A DNA stretch of 64,000 bases from Atopococcus tabaci DSM 17538 (lineage in GTDB: Bacteria; Bacillota; Bacilli; Lactobacillales; Carnobacteriaceae_A). Of the stretch, positions 30,739 through 40,047 are shown in pieces (within the stretch, counting starts at the first letter, position 1; every line of letters starts with the position of its first letter). Both the position numbers and the translations under genes were made by a program. Below the pieces are notes generated by a model. That model had not been told where the DNA came from. It saw only the letters and a list, made by a program, of their open reading frames with translations, and did not search any database. The stretch covers positions 1-64,000 of the forward strand of contig NZ_AUCD01000002.1 of assembly GCF_000429585.1 (NCBI RefSeq). Reading direction: 5' to 3'.

Positions 30739-31920
30739 ATGAACTATGGAAGTTACCGTAGCACCTGGGCAGAAGTCAACCTGGATCATATAAAAGAAAA
30801 CACACGTTTATTCAAAAAACGGATTGGAACGGACACGAAACTGATGGCTGTCATCAAAGCCGACGGGTACGGGCATGGTGCCGTTCAAGTGGGACGAGCC
30901 TCCGTGGAAGCGGGAGCCGATTACTTAGCCGTTGCTGTTTTGGATGAAGCATTGGAGCTTCGCCGCTCCGGCATCACCGCTCCCATTCTGCAATTGAGTC
31001 CGATTGAACAAGATGCGGTCGAAGCCGCCGTCAACAATCACATTACACTTACAGTATTCACTAAAAACATCGCACAAGCGGTCATCGACGCTGCGGAACG
31101 GTTGAACCAAAAAGCATTCGTACACTTAAAAGTCGATACCGGCATGTCACGCGTCGGAGTTCAGTCAAAAGAAGAGGCTTGGGAAGTGGCAGAACTCCTT
31201 CGTTCCTCCGATTCGGTCGAGCTGGAAGGAGTGTATACCCACTTTGCTGATGCAGAGAACGTGGAAGAACCGGCGTTCACCCATCACCAATACCAATCCT
31301 TTTTGGATGTTATTGAGCACTTGGAAACACAAGGAGTCACCATCCCCATCCGGCACTGCAGCAACACGGCCGCCACATTGGTCTTTCCGGAAATGAAGCT
31401 GGATATGGTCCGTGTGGGCATGGGCATTTTGGGTCTGGCGCCGGATCAAAAATTTGAAGGCCTTCTGCCGTTGAAACAGGCACTCAAGGTCAAGAGCGTT
31501 GTGGCACATGTCAAAACCATTCCAGCCGGCCAGTCAGTCGGCTACGGCCGTACGTACATTCCCGATAGCGAGCGGGTCATCGCCACGGTTCCAATCGGAT
31601 ATGCAGACGGCATGCCGCGCATTTTATCCAATGAGACCATCCTTACCATCAACGGAGTCCCTGTGCGTATCGCGGGACGGGTGTGCATGGACCAAACCAT
31701 GTTCGATGTCACGGATGTGCCGAATGTCAAAGAAGGCGACGAGTTGATTTACATCGGGGACCACACTAAAGGCGAACCTTCTCCTTATGAAATTGGCGCC
31801 CTCGCCCACACCACCCATTACGAAATTTACTGCGCACTGGGCAAACGGGTTCCACGTGTCTATGTGGAAAATGGGCAAATCGATTCAAAGAAAAACAGTG
31901 TTTTATCTGAAGTATATTAA
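30739..31920 (+). CDS. alr: Alanine racemase
   Basis: Alr makes D-alanine for peptidoglycan and teichoic acid modification. The 393 residues have the PLP lysine K40 in VIKADGYGHGA, the catalytic Tyr Y269 in SVGYGRTY, KVDTGMSRVG and GRVCMDQTM. AGGAGG precedes ATG 30739. The 274-base upstream gap holds AT-rich DNA with a TATCAT box near 30695 and no other gene. A terminator follows. Confidence 0.96.
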   Translation: MNYGSYRSTWAEVNLDHIKENTRLFKKRIGTDTKLMAVIKADGYGHGAVQVGRASVEAGADYLAVAVLDEALELRRSGITAPILQLSPIEQDAVEAAVNNHITLTVFTKNIAQAVIDAAERLNQKAFVHLKVDTGMSRVGVQSKEEAWEVAELLRSSDSVELEGVYTHFADAENVEEPAFTHHQYQSFLDVIEHLETQGVTIPIRHCSNTAATLVFPEMKLDMVRVGMGILGLAPDQKFEGLLPLKQALKVKSVVAHVKTIPAGQSVGYGRTYIPDSERVIATVPIGYADGMPRILSNETILTINGVPVRIAGRVCMDQTMFDVTDVPNVKEGDELIYIGDHTKGEPSPYEIGALAHTTHYEIYCALGKRVPRVYVENGQIDSKKNSVLSEVY

Positions 31921-31923
31921 AAA

Positions 31924-31957
31924 AGCAACCCGGTCAGAAACGGCCGGGCTGCTTTTT
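31924..31957. terminator. Terminator after alr
   Basis: AGCAACCCGGTC and GGCCGGGCTGCT pair with a small mismatch and run into TTTTTT. Confidence 0.8.
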
Positions 31958-31981
31958 TGATTTCATAGTATTTTGCAAACG

Positions 31982-32221
31982 TCAACCATCTTCGTTTACA
32001 GGGTTTTCGTCTCCACCTCCAGGATTGGTTCCCGGCATGTTCACGCTGGTGTCTTCATCCATCGGCATGTCACTTGTGTCATCCATCATTGGATCTTCTT
32101 CCGGTTGCTCGACAGTTGGCTCATCAGCAGGCGGAGTTTCTGTGTTGTCTCCACAGGCAGCTAGAAACATCACTGAGGTCAGAGAAAGAATTCCTACTTT
32201 CAACCATTTGGCTTTCCGCAT
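31982..32221 (-). CDS. Small acidic lipoprotein
   Basis: A 79-residue protein with a lipoprotein signal (KWLKVGILSLTSVMFLAAC, lipid-modified Cys at 23). The mature part is very acidic and low-complexity, rich in Asp, Glu, Pro and Met (EEDPMMDDTSDMPMDED). No domain is recognised. The signal region resembles that of the neighbouring PepSY lipoprotein. Confidence 0.75.
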   Translation of the reverse strand: MRKAKWLKVGILSLTSVMFLAACGDNTETPPADEPTVEQPEEDPMMDDTSDMPMDEDTSVNMPGTNPGGGDENPVNEDG

Positions 32222-32380
32222 CCCAACTCTCCTCCTCTCGTACCTATTATCCTAAGTAAACACTACCAAAAATCGTTATCCAACAGAACTCATAGCACTT
32301 CGCTTCGATACATTCTGAGAAAAAAACTTATCTTTATTTTATCGTTAAATGTCGTCAAAAAGATAAGTTCGTTTCATCAA

Positions 32381-32410
32381 AAAAACCGCCTCCAAGAGAG
32401 GCGGTTTTTT
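32381..32410 (-). terminator. Terminator after the PepSY lipoprotein gene
   Basis: AAAAACCGCCTC pairs with GAGGCGGTTTTT across five bases, just past the stop at 32423. The 32222-32380 stretch also holds an inverted repeat AACTTATCTTT and AAAGATAAGTT (about 32326-32369). Confidence 0.8.
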
Positions 32411-32422
32411 TCTGCTTTGTTC

Positions 32423-33079
32423 TTATTGGTTGATGATTTCACCGGTTTGAGCATTCACCCGAATGTCATCGTCATCAAATGCCCCATCCGTTCCTTCCAT
32501 ATCTATTTCATAAATGGTTGTGCCGTTCTCCACATCCAGCTCCCACTCTTCCACATGGCCGGATCCGGCTTCTTCCACCGCGGTGGACATCGCTTCTTCC
32601 GGCATGATAATGCCTTCCAAGTTCAAGATGTCATCATTGTCATCGTCGTTTTCACTTTCCTGTTCACGGTTCAACACTTCACCGCTTTGGGCGTCAATTT
32701 CCATGCTGTATTCGTTTGTGTCGTCGAACCCTTCAAAGTCATACGTGTAACGTCCATCTTCTTCGTCAAAGTAAATCGACTCGATGTTGGGATTGTTGAA
32801 TTCTTCATTAAATGTTTGAATGGCGTCATCCAAACTTGTATCAAACGTCATAGTGTCGATGCCTTGCTGAGTAGTGTTTGGCTGATTATTTCCAACTGTT
32901 CCGCCTTCTTGAGACGTGTCTTGAGTGGTGTCTTCGGTTTCTGGAGCAGTTGTGTCTTGAGTCGTTGTGTCAGCCGGTTGTTCAGCAGGCGGTGTCTGCT
33001 CCGTTCCGCCTCCACATGCCGCCAACAACAACGAAGACGCCGTTGCTATGCCGAGTTTAACCCATTTCATCTCTTTCAT
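32423..33079 (-). CDS. PepSY-domain lipoprotein
   Basis: A 218-residue exported lipoprotein. The signal ends with a LLLAACGGG lipobox. A Thr/Gln/Glu-rich linker (about 25-75) leads to two PepSY-like repeats, each ending in a characteristic beta strand (EIDAQSGEVLN and RVNAQTGEIIN). PepSY proteins are thought to inhibit peptidases or bind peptides at the cell surface; the target here is unknown. Confidence 0.85.
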   Translation of the reverse strand: MKEMKWVKLGIATASSLLLAACGGGTEQTPPAEQPADTTTQDTTAPETEDTTQDTSQEGGTVGNNQPNTTQQGIDTMTFDTSLDDAIQTFNEEFNNPNIESIYFDEEDGRYTYDFEGFDDTNEYSMEIDAQSGEVLNREQESENDDDNDDILNLEGIIMPEEAMSTAVEEAGSGHVEEWELDVENGTTIYEIDMEGTDGAFDDDDIRVNAQTGEIINQ

Positions 33080-33200
33080 TCATAAAACCTCCATATAAAA
33101 TAGGATTCATTGGTTTACATACGAAGGATAACAAAACTGGCTTCTCTTCGGAAACGTTTTGCTTTTACAGGATAAATTCGCCCCGATTCCCCAATATTTT

Positions 33201-33345
33201 TTCTCACTGACAAAGAAGTATATTTTAATCATTCTTTGTCAGTGAGAATCCCTTTCTTCGACAAAGAATTCCTTTTTTCCGTTTTCTCTGTCGGAGACAG
33301 CGCCTCTTTTTCACAAAGAATTTTTCTTTCCCATTCATTTGTGGA
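33201..33345. repeat. Cluster of ACAAAGAA/TTCTTTGT dyads, locus A
   Basis: A perfect 17-bp inverted repeat (TTCTCACTGACAAAGAA at 33201-33217, its inverse at 33232-33248) is followed by further copies of the core: CGACAAAGAATTCC (about 33259), CTCTGTCGGAGA (about 33286) and CACAAAGAATT (about 33311). Spacers are T-rich and vary. The same core recurs at 50325-50480 in another gene-free spacer. Confidence 0.65.
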
Positions 33346-33358
33346 AGATTCCATAAAA

Positions 33359-33389
33359 ACACACGGACAAGCGACGCCTGTCCGTGTGT
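33359..33389 (-). terminator. Terminator after the LysM-3D gene
   Basis: ACACACGGACA pairs with TGTCCGTGTGT around AGCGACGCC-type loop sequence. Reading left it is followed by a T run. Confidence 0.75.
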
Positions 33390-33401
33390 TGATTGAATGG
33401 A

Positions 33402-34229
33402 TTATTCAATGATTTGGATTTCCATTGTTTTTCTTCCAAATGCGGTTGCTTGGTTCAAATCAGTGATGTGGACGTCGATACGGTTGCCTTTGATGGCACT
33501 TCCTGTGTCGCCCGCAACAAATGTACCGTATCCTGGAATGTACACTTTAGATCCAAGTGGGATGACATTCGGGTCAACCGCGATGACATTTGGATTCTCA
33601 CGCAAGTTGATTCCGCTGTACGTGATGTCTCCAAGACTTGGTTGGTTTGTGGAGTATGCAGTGGCTTCCACGACCATTGTTTTACCAGATTGAGCAGAGG
33701 TGTTTTCTGCTTGTGTATTTTCAGAAGTTTCTGCTGCCGGTGCTTTTGTTTCTGCAACTTCAGCCGGCGCCTCTTCTTTTTCAACCGGTTTTTCTGCTTT
33801 GTCTTTTTTCAATGATTCTTTGACTTCTTTTGGTGTTTCTACTTCAACCACTTCATCTTGGCTGACGTCGTAGCTGACGACTTCGTTGTTTTTCTCAACG
33901 GTCACGACAGATTGGTCAGCGGATAAGTGAATGCTGTTGCCTGCGAAAATCAGATCTGCATTGTTGATGTCGTTGATTTTCATCAATTTGTTTACTGAAA
34001 TACCGGATGCGGATGCAACGCCGGAAAGTGTGTCTCCCCATTGGAAAGTGTATTTCGAACCGTCTGCACCTTGATCATCAATTTCCGCTTGAATTTGAGT
34101 GACTGTACGTGGAGACCAGTTTGCTGCGGAGTATTCTTGTGCAGAAGCTTCCGTTGGGTTTGCCATTGCTACAAATCCTGCCATTGCCAATGTTGCACCT
34201 GCAGTAAACAATTGTTTTTTGATATTCAT
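33402..34229 (-). CDS. Secreted LysM and 3D-domain cell-wall protein
   Basis: A 275-residue exported protein. It has a signal peptide (cleavage near ASA), one LysM peptidoglycan-binding domain (about 58-105, YTFQWGDTLSGVASASG), an EAP-rich linker (about 130-185) and a C-terminal 3D domain (about 187-275). The three conserved Asp regions of 3D are visible: VIAVDPNVIPLG, AGDTGSAIKG and NRIDVHI. The 3D fold is shared with MltA-type and resuscitation-factor-like enzymes, so a peptidoglycan-lytic role is likely. GGAGC lies before the ATG. Confidence 0.9.
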   Translation of the reverse strand: MNIKKQLFTAGATLAMAGFVAMANPTEASAQEYSAANWSPRTVTQIQAEIDDQGADGSKYTFQWGDTLSGVASASGISVNKLMKINDINNADLIFAGNSIHLSADQSVVTVEKNNEVVSYDVSQDEVVEVETPKEVKESLKKDKAEKPVEKEEAPAEVAETKAPAAETSENTQAENTSAQSGKTMVVEATAYSTNQPSLGDITYSGINLRENPNVIAVDPNVIPLGSKVYIPGYGTFVAGDTGSAIKGNRIDVHITDLNQATAFGRKTMEIQIIE

Positions 34230-34562
34230 GAAAATGTGTGCTCCTTTTTTGTATATATAATGTTGTGCATGTCTATACGACTGAGTGAGTGACGTCTACC
34301 TGCTACATTCTTGTCTTTCTTTCGATTACGATTGTTATCATACCACGGGCATTTTAATAAAAAAGGCTTTTCAACGTTTTGTTATCTCTCCTTATTCGTT
34401 TTGTATTTTTCGGAGACTTATTTTACAGAACCACTACAGGATGACTTTTTCTGACACAAACGACACATTCATGACACGCGTTATTTTTCATTGCAACCAT
34501 GTCCTCTGCGTTTTTGATTGAAATACCTTATGGTAAAACTAAAGATGGAAAGGAGTTATGCT
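34230..34562. other. Gene-free divergent spacer
   Basis: The 333 bases between the LysM-3D gene and the broken oxidoreductase gene hold their promoters. Reading left, TATGAT near 34338 is a candidate -10 for the LysM-3D gene, giving a leader of about 100 bases. No known riboswitch pattern and no further gene were seen. Confidence 0.5.
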
Positions 34563-35832
34563 ATGAAATATGACGCAATATTTATCGGATACGGACAAGG
34601 TGCGCATTCCTTGTCCTTGAAATTGGCGGGCGAAGGCTGGAAAGTGGCCATGGTGGAAAAAGACGCAAACAATTACGGTGGCTCCTGCATCAACATCGGC
34701 TGCATCCCCACCAAAGTGCTGGAACACGACGCCCAAGAAGGCCGCATTTATGCCGACGCAGTGGAACGGCGCAACTAAGTGGTTGAAAAGAAACGCCGGG
34801 CTGATGAAAAACATATGGTGGAAAACGAACACATCACTCTTTACACAGGACCGGCTTCCTTTGTGGACAACCATCGGATAACCGTCGAAACAAGTGAGGA
34901 AACGGTGGAGTTGACTGCTGATCACATCTTCATCAGTACAGGTTCTGAACCTGTATTTCCACCGATTGATGGGCTGAAAGACGCACGAAACGTGCATACC
35001 AGCATCACTTTGCAGAAGCAAAAACAACTACCGGCCACCCTCGGCATCATCGGCGGCGGAAACATCGGTCTGGAATTTGCTTCCATTTATGCAACATACG
35101 GTTCAAAAGTGACTGTGTTTGAATCGGGTGAGGCATTTGTGGAAAAAGAGGAACCGGAAGTGGCAGAAGAAGTCAAAAAAGCGTTGGAAGAAAAAAGCAT
35201 CTCCATTTTTGTCGGCACAAACGGAGAAACAGTCATTGCAGAAACGGACAGCGGCAACCAGTATTCATTCGATGCTCTCTTGGTGGTCACCGGACGCAAA
35301 CCGCACACTTCCAGCCTGAAGTTAATGGCGGCATCAAGGTCGACGATCATCTGCGAACGACGGTTAATGGGATTTATGCCCTCGGCGATGTCAAAGGCCA
35401 GGAACAATTTACCTATATTACAAAAAAAGACGCTGAGATTGTTTACAACGATGTCACAGGAAATGGCGAGAAAACATTGGCGCAGCGGAAAAACGTGCCT
35501 TATGCCATCTTCGTTGACCCTTCCTTTGCGCGGGTCGGTTTAACAGAAGCTGAAGCCAAAGAAGAAGGATACAATGTCACCGTCAATACAGCCGCAGTCG
35601 CCAAGACCGTACGTTCCGGTGTCATCAACGACGACCGCGGTCTGTATAAAGCGGTGATTGACAACGACACCAAAGAAATACTGGGTGTCACGCTGTTTGG
35701 TGACCAGGGACACGAGTTGGTCAACACGGTAAAATTGGCGATGGACCATCACTTGCCTTACACGGCCTTGCGGGATCAAATGATGACACATCCTGTGATG
35801 TCCGAAATTTTCATACACTTTTTGATATGTAA
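34563..35832 (+). pseudogene. Pyridine nucleotide-disulfide oxidoreductase, disrupted
   Basis: The frames together give a class I FAD/NAD(P) oxidoreductase. They contain the FAD motif IFIGYGQGAHSLS, the redox-active disulfide GGSCINIGCIPTK, the NAD motif GIIGGGNIGLEFA, YALGDVKG and the dimerisation domain with NVPYAIFVDPSFARVGLTEAEA. An in-frame TAA (34776-34778) sits where ERRNEVV would be expected (GAA to TAA). A one-base loss lies near 35318 and another near 35815, after which LFDM and a stop would follow. A stop plus two shifts makes this the best candidate here for true decay. Start: AAAGGAG before ATG 34563. Confidence 0.85.
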
Positions 35833-35852
35833 AAACCGTTTCTATATAAACC

Positions 35853-35893
35853 AAAAAACGCACGCCGGTTCAATGACCGGGCGTGCGTTTTTT
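35853..35893 (+). terminator. Terminator after the broken oxidoreductase gene
   Basis: AAAACGCACGCC pairs with GGCGTGCGTTTT-like sequence around a CAATGA loop. It is suitable for both convergent genes. Confidence 0.8.
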
Positions 35894-35899
35894 GGTTTG

Positions 35900-37720
35900 C
35901 TATTTGATTCCCACTTTGATGACGATTTCTCCATCGTATTTTTCCGGAGTATCGGAATAGTGGTTTAATTGAAGCAGGTGGATTTCCAACACCGCTTCTT
36001 CTGTTTCTTCTCTGAATGTCGCTTCTTCCATAGTGATGTCATTGTTAATGGATGCGCCTGCCAACACTTCTTCGAATGCTCGCTGAAGGTCCAGCTCCAA
36101 CAATACATCCGTATCGTTGTTTCTGACCAGTAACACCCCACGTCCGTCCCTTTCTTCCGTGCTGAGTGTATACCGTTCCCCATCTTTTGCAAACTCACTC
36201 GGCGGAGTCAATACGTTCCGTGGTTCATCATTGAAGTAGTAGCGCATGACTTGGTCAAACTCTTCCACGTTGAAAAACATTTGGTCTGTGACTCCAAACA
36301 CCGATGCGCGTCTGTAGTCTGGGATGTCGTCCACATCATCGGCAGCGTGAGACACCGGTTCAAATCCAAATAAATTCACGAAATCAAAGTTGCTTCCGCT
36401 GCTGGCTTCGATGCCCTCCACTCGGTCCAATTCATTCATTCGATTCAAGTATTGGTAGGAACGTGTAATCGTCTCTTTGTCTTCATCCGAAACCGCTGCT
36501 TCATCCGCCGCTGTGATTTGGCCGTTTTGCAGCATGTTATTCCGCTCCAGAGCGTTTTCCAACTGGTGGACGTAATAACTCCGGCTTACGGTGAACGCAT
36601 CGACCGGCGGCGTGATGGACATTAAGAGAAAGACCAACAGCAAACCACCAATCCACGTGTTTCTTTTGGAGAAAAAGCGGATGAAAATGATACCTGAAAT
36701 AATGGTGAAAATGCCTGTCATAAGGACAAAATACCTACCGTGGGTCAATCCGATTTCCCGCATCCGCAAGAAAGAAGCAATCGTTTGAAAGAAAACCAAC
36801 GGCACCAGCACTTTCGGGTACCAACGGATGAACATGTTCGCAAATGCATTGTCTAATGTGCTGGCCAGCAAGTACACTAGAATCCCTATCGTGGTGTATG
36901 CGACAAGCATCGGCTCCAATAAATTGTCTGTCCAAAAATCTCCGGTAATATTCAACAATAAATACGCAATTAAAATAACGGTGAACACAGCAATCAACGG
37001 GATGACAATGTATGAAATCAACCATTCCAGGCTTCGCGGCGGCGTGATGGCTTTTTCCATTTCCGCATACTCCGTCTCTTGTTCTTCCCGCGGCCGGCTT
37101 TCCAACCATTTTCCCGGGTATACCGGCGTCCAGATCAAGAACAACAACGGACCGATAAAGGAATAGATAGGGTTTTGGAAATGGAGGTACGTGTTGAGCG
37201 GAAGCTCAAACAGCAGCGTATCAACAGCTCCCAACAACAACGAAATACCAATTATCAAGACCAACGTGAATAAAAAGGCCAAAAACCCCGCCCGGAGCGC
37301 CGCCAACAATGAGTGATGGAATCCTGTCCGGCTGCGAATGGAAGGAACCCAAACAAATGTGATCCATAAAGCAAAGAAAATCAACGACGTCCGGATGATG
37401 TCCGGCAATTCCTCCAGACCGCCTGCTGCAACCAAAAAGTAATACAAGATGGAGAAGAGCACGGCACCTCCGTAGAGCAGCCACCGCTTCTGCGCGGCAG
37501 AATAAAACCGCTCATAGATGATTTGCGCAACCACCGCCGCCAACGCGCCGACGTAACAAGTGGTGATGAACCGGCCGATATCCGCATCCCGAAAAGACTC
37601 TCCGATAGCGATAGCATTTAACCCTGTCCCCGCTATAAAGTAAAGGAACGCCAGCGGAAAACGCATCACTGTCGGGCCGATGTTTTGAAACAATTCCCGT
37701 GCACGGTTTGTTATTTTCAT
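35900..37720 (-). CDS. DUF4153 multi-pass membrane protein
   Basis: A 606-residue protein. The N-terminal two-thirds (to about residue 400) carries about eleven hydrophobic helices with the DUF4153 motif region (FVWVPSIRSRTGFHHS, PIYSFIGPLLFLIWTPVYPG). The C-terminal third is soluble, probably outside the cell, and has YYVHQLENALERN and a beta-rich end. Function is unknown. It starts 22 bases after the NAD(P)HX epimerase gene, with AAAGGTG as RBS, so they form an operon. Confidence 0.85.
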   Translation of the reverse strand: MKITNRARELFQNIGPTVMRFPLAFLYFIAGTGLNAIAIGESFRDADIGRFITTCYVGALAAVVAQIIYERFYSAAQKRWLLYGGAVLFSILYYFLVAAGGLEELPDIIRTSLIFFALWITFVWVPSIRSRTGFHHSLLAALRAGFLAFLFTLVLIIGISLLLGAVDTLLFELPLNTYLHFQNPIYSFIGPLLFLIWTPVYPGKWLESRPREEQETEYAEMEKAITPPRSLEWLISYIVIPLIAVFTVILIAYLLLNITGDFWTDNLLEPMLVAYTTIGILVYLLASTLDNAFANMFIRWYPKVLVPLVFFQTIASFLRMREIGLTHGRYFVLMTGIFTIISGIIFIRFFSKRNTWIGGLLLVFLLMSITPPVDAFTVSRSYYVHQLENALERNNMLQNGQITAADEAAVSDEDKETITRSYQYLNRMNELDRVEGIEASSGSNFDFVNLFGFEPVSHAADDVDDIPDYRRASVFGVTDQMFFNVEEFDQVMRYYFNDEPRNVLTPPSEFAKDGERYTLSTEERDGRGVLLVRNNDTDVLLELDLQRAFEEVLAGASINNDITMEEATFREETEEAVLEIHLLQLNHYSDTPEKYDGEIVIKVGIK

Positions 37721-37742
37721 TTTGTCACCTTTTTCTCTGAAT

Positions 37743-38402
37743 TTATTGATGTGTCACTCTTTCCAGTACAAATGCCGGGTAACCGATATCTGCGATGACC
37801 ACTTTTCCCGACACCCTTTTCCCGGCTTCCGTTTCCATTCCCGTTTTTTTCCAACCGAATGTCACCGTATGGTCTGCCTGTACCGCTGCCCCCATCACCT
37901 CCCCGGTATTTCCCGATAGACCGGATGCGATATCCACCGAAAACACTTCCGCTTTCTCCCGGTTGATTTGGTCGATTAGTCTTTTGTACGACCCCTTCAC
38001 TTCCCGATTCAATCCGATGCCAAACAGCGCATCCACCAGAACCGTATACTGCGTCCACTCAACGTTCAACGCATCCATAAAGACGTTCACACCTATATTT
38101 CGGGCGATGGCCAGCTGTTGCTTGGTCTCTTTTGAAGCGGTTTGTTCGTCTCCCACCAATAAAATATCCACCGGGCGTTCCTTCAAAAAGAGCATTCTTC
38201 CTACAGCTATGCCATCCGCTCCGTTATTCCCGGTTCCGCATACTGCCAATATGCGTGCGGAGGCAGAAGTGTTTTCCAGGACATACTCACTCGCTGCCAA
38301 TGCCGCCCGTTCCATCAACACCATGGAAGGGATTCCTACTTCCTCAATTGTGTACTGGTCGATCACTTTCATTTGTTCGCCGGTCACAAGTCGTTGAGAC
38401 AT
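37743..38402 (-). CDS. nnrE: NAD(P)H-hydrate epimerase
   Basis: The enzyme converts R-NAD(P)HX to the S form for repair by a separate dehydratase. The 219 residues match the YjeF N-terminal domain: ERAALAASEYVL, CGTGNNGADGIAVGR and VDALFGIGLNREVKG. The C-terminal ADP/ATP-dependent dehydratase found in fused proteins is absent, so NnrD must be encoded elsewhere. It is cotranscribed with the DUF4153 gene; no link in function is evident. Confidence 0.9.
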   Translation of the reverse strand: MSQRLVTGEQMKVIDQYTIEEVGIPSMVLMERAALAASEYVLENTSASARILAVCGTGNNGADGIAVGRMLFLKERPVDILLVGDEQTASKETKQQLAIARNIGVNVFMDALNVEWTQYTVLVDALFGIGLNREVKGSYKRLIDQINREKAEVFSVDIASGLSGNTGEVMGAAVQADHTVTFGWKKTGMETEAGKRVSGKVVIADIGYPAFVLERVTHQ

Positions 38403-38591
38403 CTTTCTTCCTCCTCCTGTATCTTTATGCTCAGTATACCGTTTACATCAAAAAATATCAGCTTGGTTTATTGTAAATTTTGCATAAATCATTCGTATCG
38501 AATTGGATAAATTCATTGTTTTCCCTACCTTTTAGAGGCGGATCCGCATTATAATAAAGGAAAGAACAAATTTTTAACAGAGATATATTAC

Positions 38592-38632
38592 TTTACCTGC
38601 CGTAGTAATCTTGCTATACTTTAATTACTACG
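38592..38632 (+). promoter_or_regulatory. padR promoter with dyad operator
   Basis: TTTACC (38592-38597) and TATACT (38615-38620) are 17 bases apart. The -10 box sits between the arms of a perfect inverted repeat CGTAGTAAT (38601-38609) and ATTACTACG (38624-38632). PadR proteins often bind such dyads and repress themselves, so this is a likely autoregulatory operator. Confidence 0.65.
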
Positions 38633-38657
38633 ACAGATGAAGTAATGAGGTGGCTGT

Positions 38658-39008
38658 ATGATTTCAGGCGATGTGATGCGAGGGTTCAACGATCTGCTTA
38701 TTTTATCTCTCTTGTCCAAGGAAGACTCGTATGGGTATCGTATTTCACAGTCAATCAAAGACGCTTCCGGCGGCTTATACGTCATGAAAGAGACAACGCT
38801 GTACTCAGCGTTCAATCGATTGGAAAAAAATGGGTTGATCGCTTCCTATGCCAGTTCAGAAACTTTTGGTAAACCACGGACGTATTACCGAATTACAGCT
38901 GACGGGCTGGATGTTTATATGAAGAAATTGGTTGAGTGGGAACAAGTGAAACACATCATTGATCGGTTTACCAAAGAGGAGGAGAAACAGAATGGACACC
39001 ATTCGTGA
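38658..39008 (+). CDS. PadR family transcriptional regulator
   Basis: A 116-residue winged-helix repressor. The PadR domain includes LLILSLLSKEDSYGYRISQSI, the wing-region KETTLYSAFNRLEKNGLI and RTYYRITADG, followed by a short dimerisation helix. GAGGTGG precedes the ATG. Its 3' end overlaps the start of the HAAS membrane protein gene by 17 bases, so they are coupled. Confidence 0.9.
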   Translation: MISGDVMRGFNDLLILSLLSKEDSYGYRISQSIKDASGGLYVMKETTLYSAFNRLEKNGLIASYASSETFGKPRTYYRITADGLDVYMKKLVEWEQVKHIIDRFTKEEEKQNGHHS

Positions 39009-39972
39009 ATATGTTGAATCGGTATTTGCCCAGCTTCCCCGCACAAGTGACATGGAAAGATTGAAAGAAGAAATTCTCGCCAATATGGAAGAAAAATACA
39101 CAGAATTGACCGCCCAAGGAGTGCCGGAAAATGAAGCAATCGGGACTGTATTGACGGAATTTGGCAACATCGATGAAATCATTGACGAGTATGGTTACGA
39201 AAAAGACGTCGTTTATGACGAAGATACCTTGCTTCTGACAGACGAAGAAGCGGACGCGTTTTTGTCTCACCGTCTCCGGTTCGCGGCCGGCATCGCCAGT
39301 GGAGTGTTTCTCAGCATCATGGCTCCGGCAACGATGCTGCTGTTTCAACAGATGTCCGAGACCTTCCCTATCATCCGGGAATGGCCGGAAACGATGAGGC
39401 AAATTTTATCGATTGTCCCTTTGCTTGTCTTGATTGCAATTGGCGTGGCCTTGTTTATTTTAGTGGGCTTCAAGGAAGAACAGTTCGATCTGGACAAAAA
39501 AATTATTCAATTGGAACCTCCTACCCGGGTGCGTGTGACGAAAGAGTTCGACCGCTTCAAATCAAAATTCGCCAAAGCCATTACCACAGGCGTCGTCCTC
39601 TGTATTTTAGCCCCCATCACCCTGCTCTTGTCAATCGCCTTTTTGGGCCGAAACAACTTGCTCTCGGTGGTGTTCCTGTTGAGCTTTATCGCTCTTGGCG
39701 TTTTCTTGTTTATCTTCTACGGCATCCTCTATTCCACCTATCAAAAGCTGCTGGGGATCGGGGAATACGCACCGGAAAAAATCCGTGCGGAAAAGTTATC
39801 CGATGTCATCGCCAGTATCGTGTTCCCTCTGGCAACCGTGTTTTACCTTATCGCCGGCTTTGTTTTTGATGCATGGGGTACCGCCTGGATTGTGTTTCCG
39901 ATTGTCGGCATTCTCTTCGGCATCTTCAACGGCGCCTACCAAAGTTATTTGACATTGAAAAACAGAAAATAA
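38992..39972 (+). CDS. HAAS-domain membrane protein partner of PadR
   Basis: A 326-residue protein. The N-terminal HAAS-like domain (about 1-65, YVESVFAQLPRTSDMERLKEEILANMEEKY and GVPENEAI) is followed by about six hydrophobic helices in pairs. Such proteins commonly sit next to PadR regulators and are thought to sense or signal at the membrane. GAGGAG precedes ATG 38992, inside the padR coding region. A hairpin (39976-40006) follows the stop. Confidence 0.85.
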   Translation: MDTIREYVESVFAQLPRTSDMERLKEEILANMEEKYTELTAQGVPENEAIGTVLTEFGNIDEIIDEYGYEKDVVYDEDTLLLTDEEADAFLSHRLRFAAGIASGVFLSIMAPATMLLFQQMSETFPIIREWPETMRQILSIVPLLVLIAIGVALFILVGFKEEQFDLDKKIIQLEPPTRVRVTKEFDRFKSKFAKAITTGVVLCILAPITLLLSIAFLGRNNLLSVVFLLSFIALGVFLFIFYGILYSTYQKLLGIGEYAPEKIRAEKLSDVIASIVFPLATVFYLIAGFVFDAWGTAWIVFPIVGILFGIFNGAYQSYLTLKNRK

Positions 39973-40047
39973 ATGTGAAGCCGTTTGTCGCAGGACAAGC
40001 GGCTTTTACTGTGTATAGATGCGAACGCCCTTCTGTTTCCCCTTTTA

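Larger units (their letters stand above)
33080..33401. other. Gene-free spacer with repeats
   Basis: This 322-base spacer contains the RBS and promoter area of the PepSY lipoprotein gene, the ACAAAGAA dyad cluster (33201-33345) and the terminator of the LysM-3D gene. I see no coding sequence in it. Confidence 0.7.

Noticed and set aside
32417-33085. 222-codon plus-strand frame opposite the PepSY lipoprotein gene
   Set aside because: It is the antisense of a gene with a lipobox and two PepSY repeats; no independent coding evidence.
33201-33345. CRISPR array
   Set aside because: Copies alternate in orientation, repeats are short and imperfect, spacers vary in length, and no cas genes are present.
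34230-34562. c-di-AMP (ydaO) riboswitch before the LysM-3D gene
   Set aside because: Such switches often precede cell-wall lytic genes, but I could not find the conserved core in this leader.
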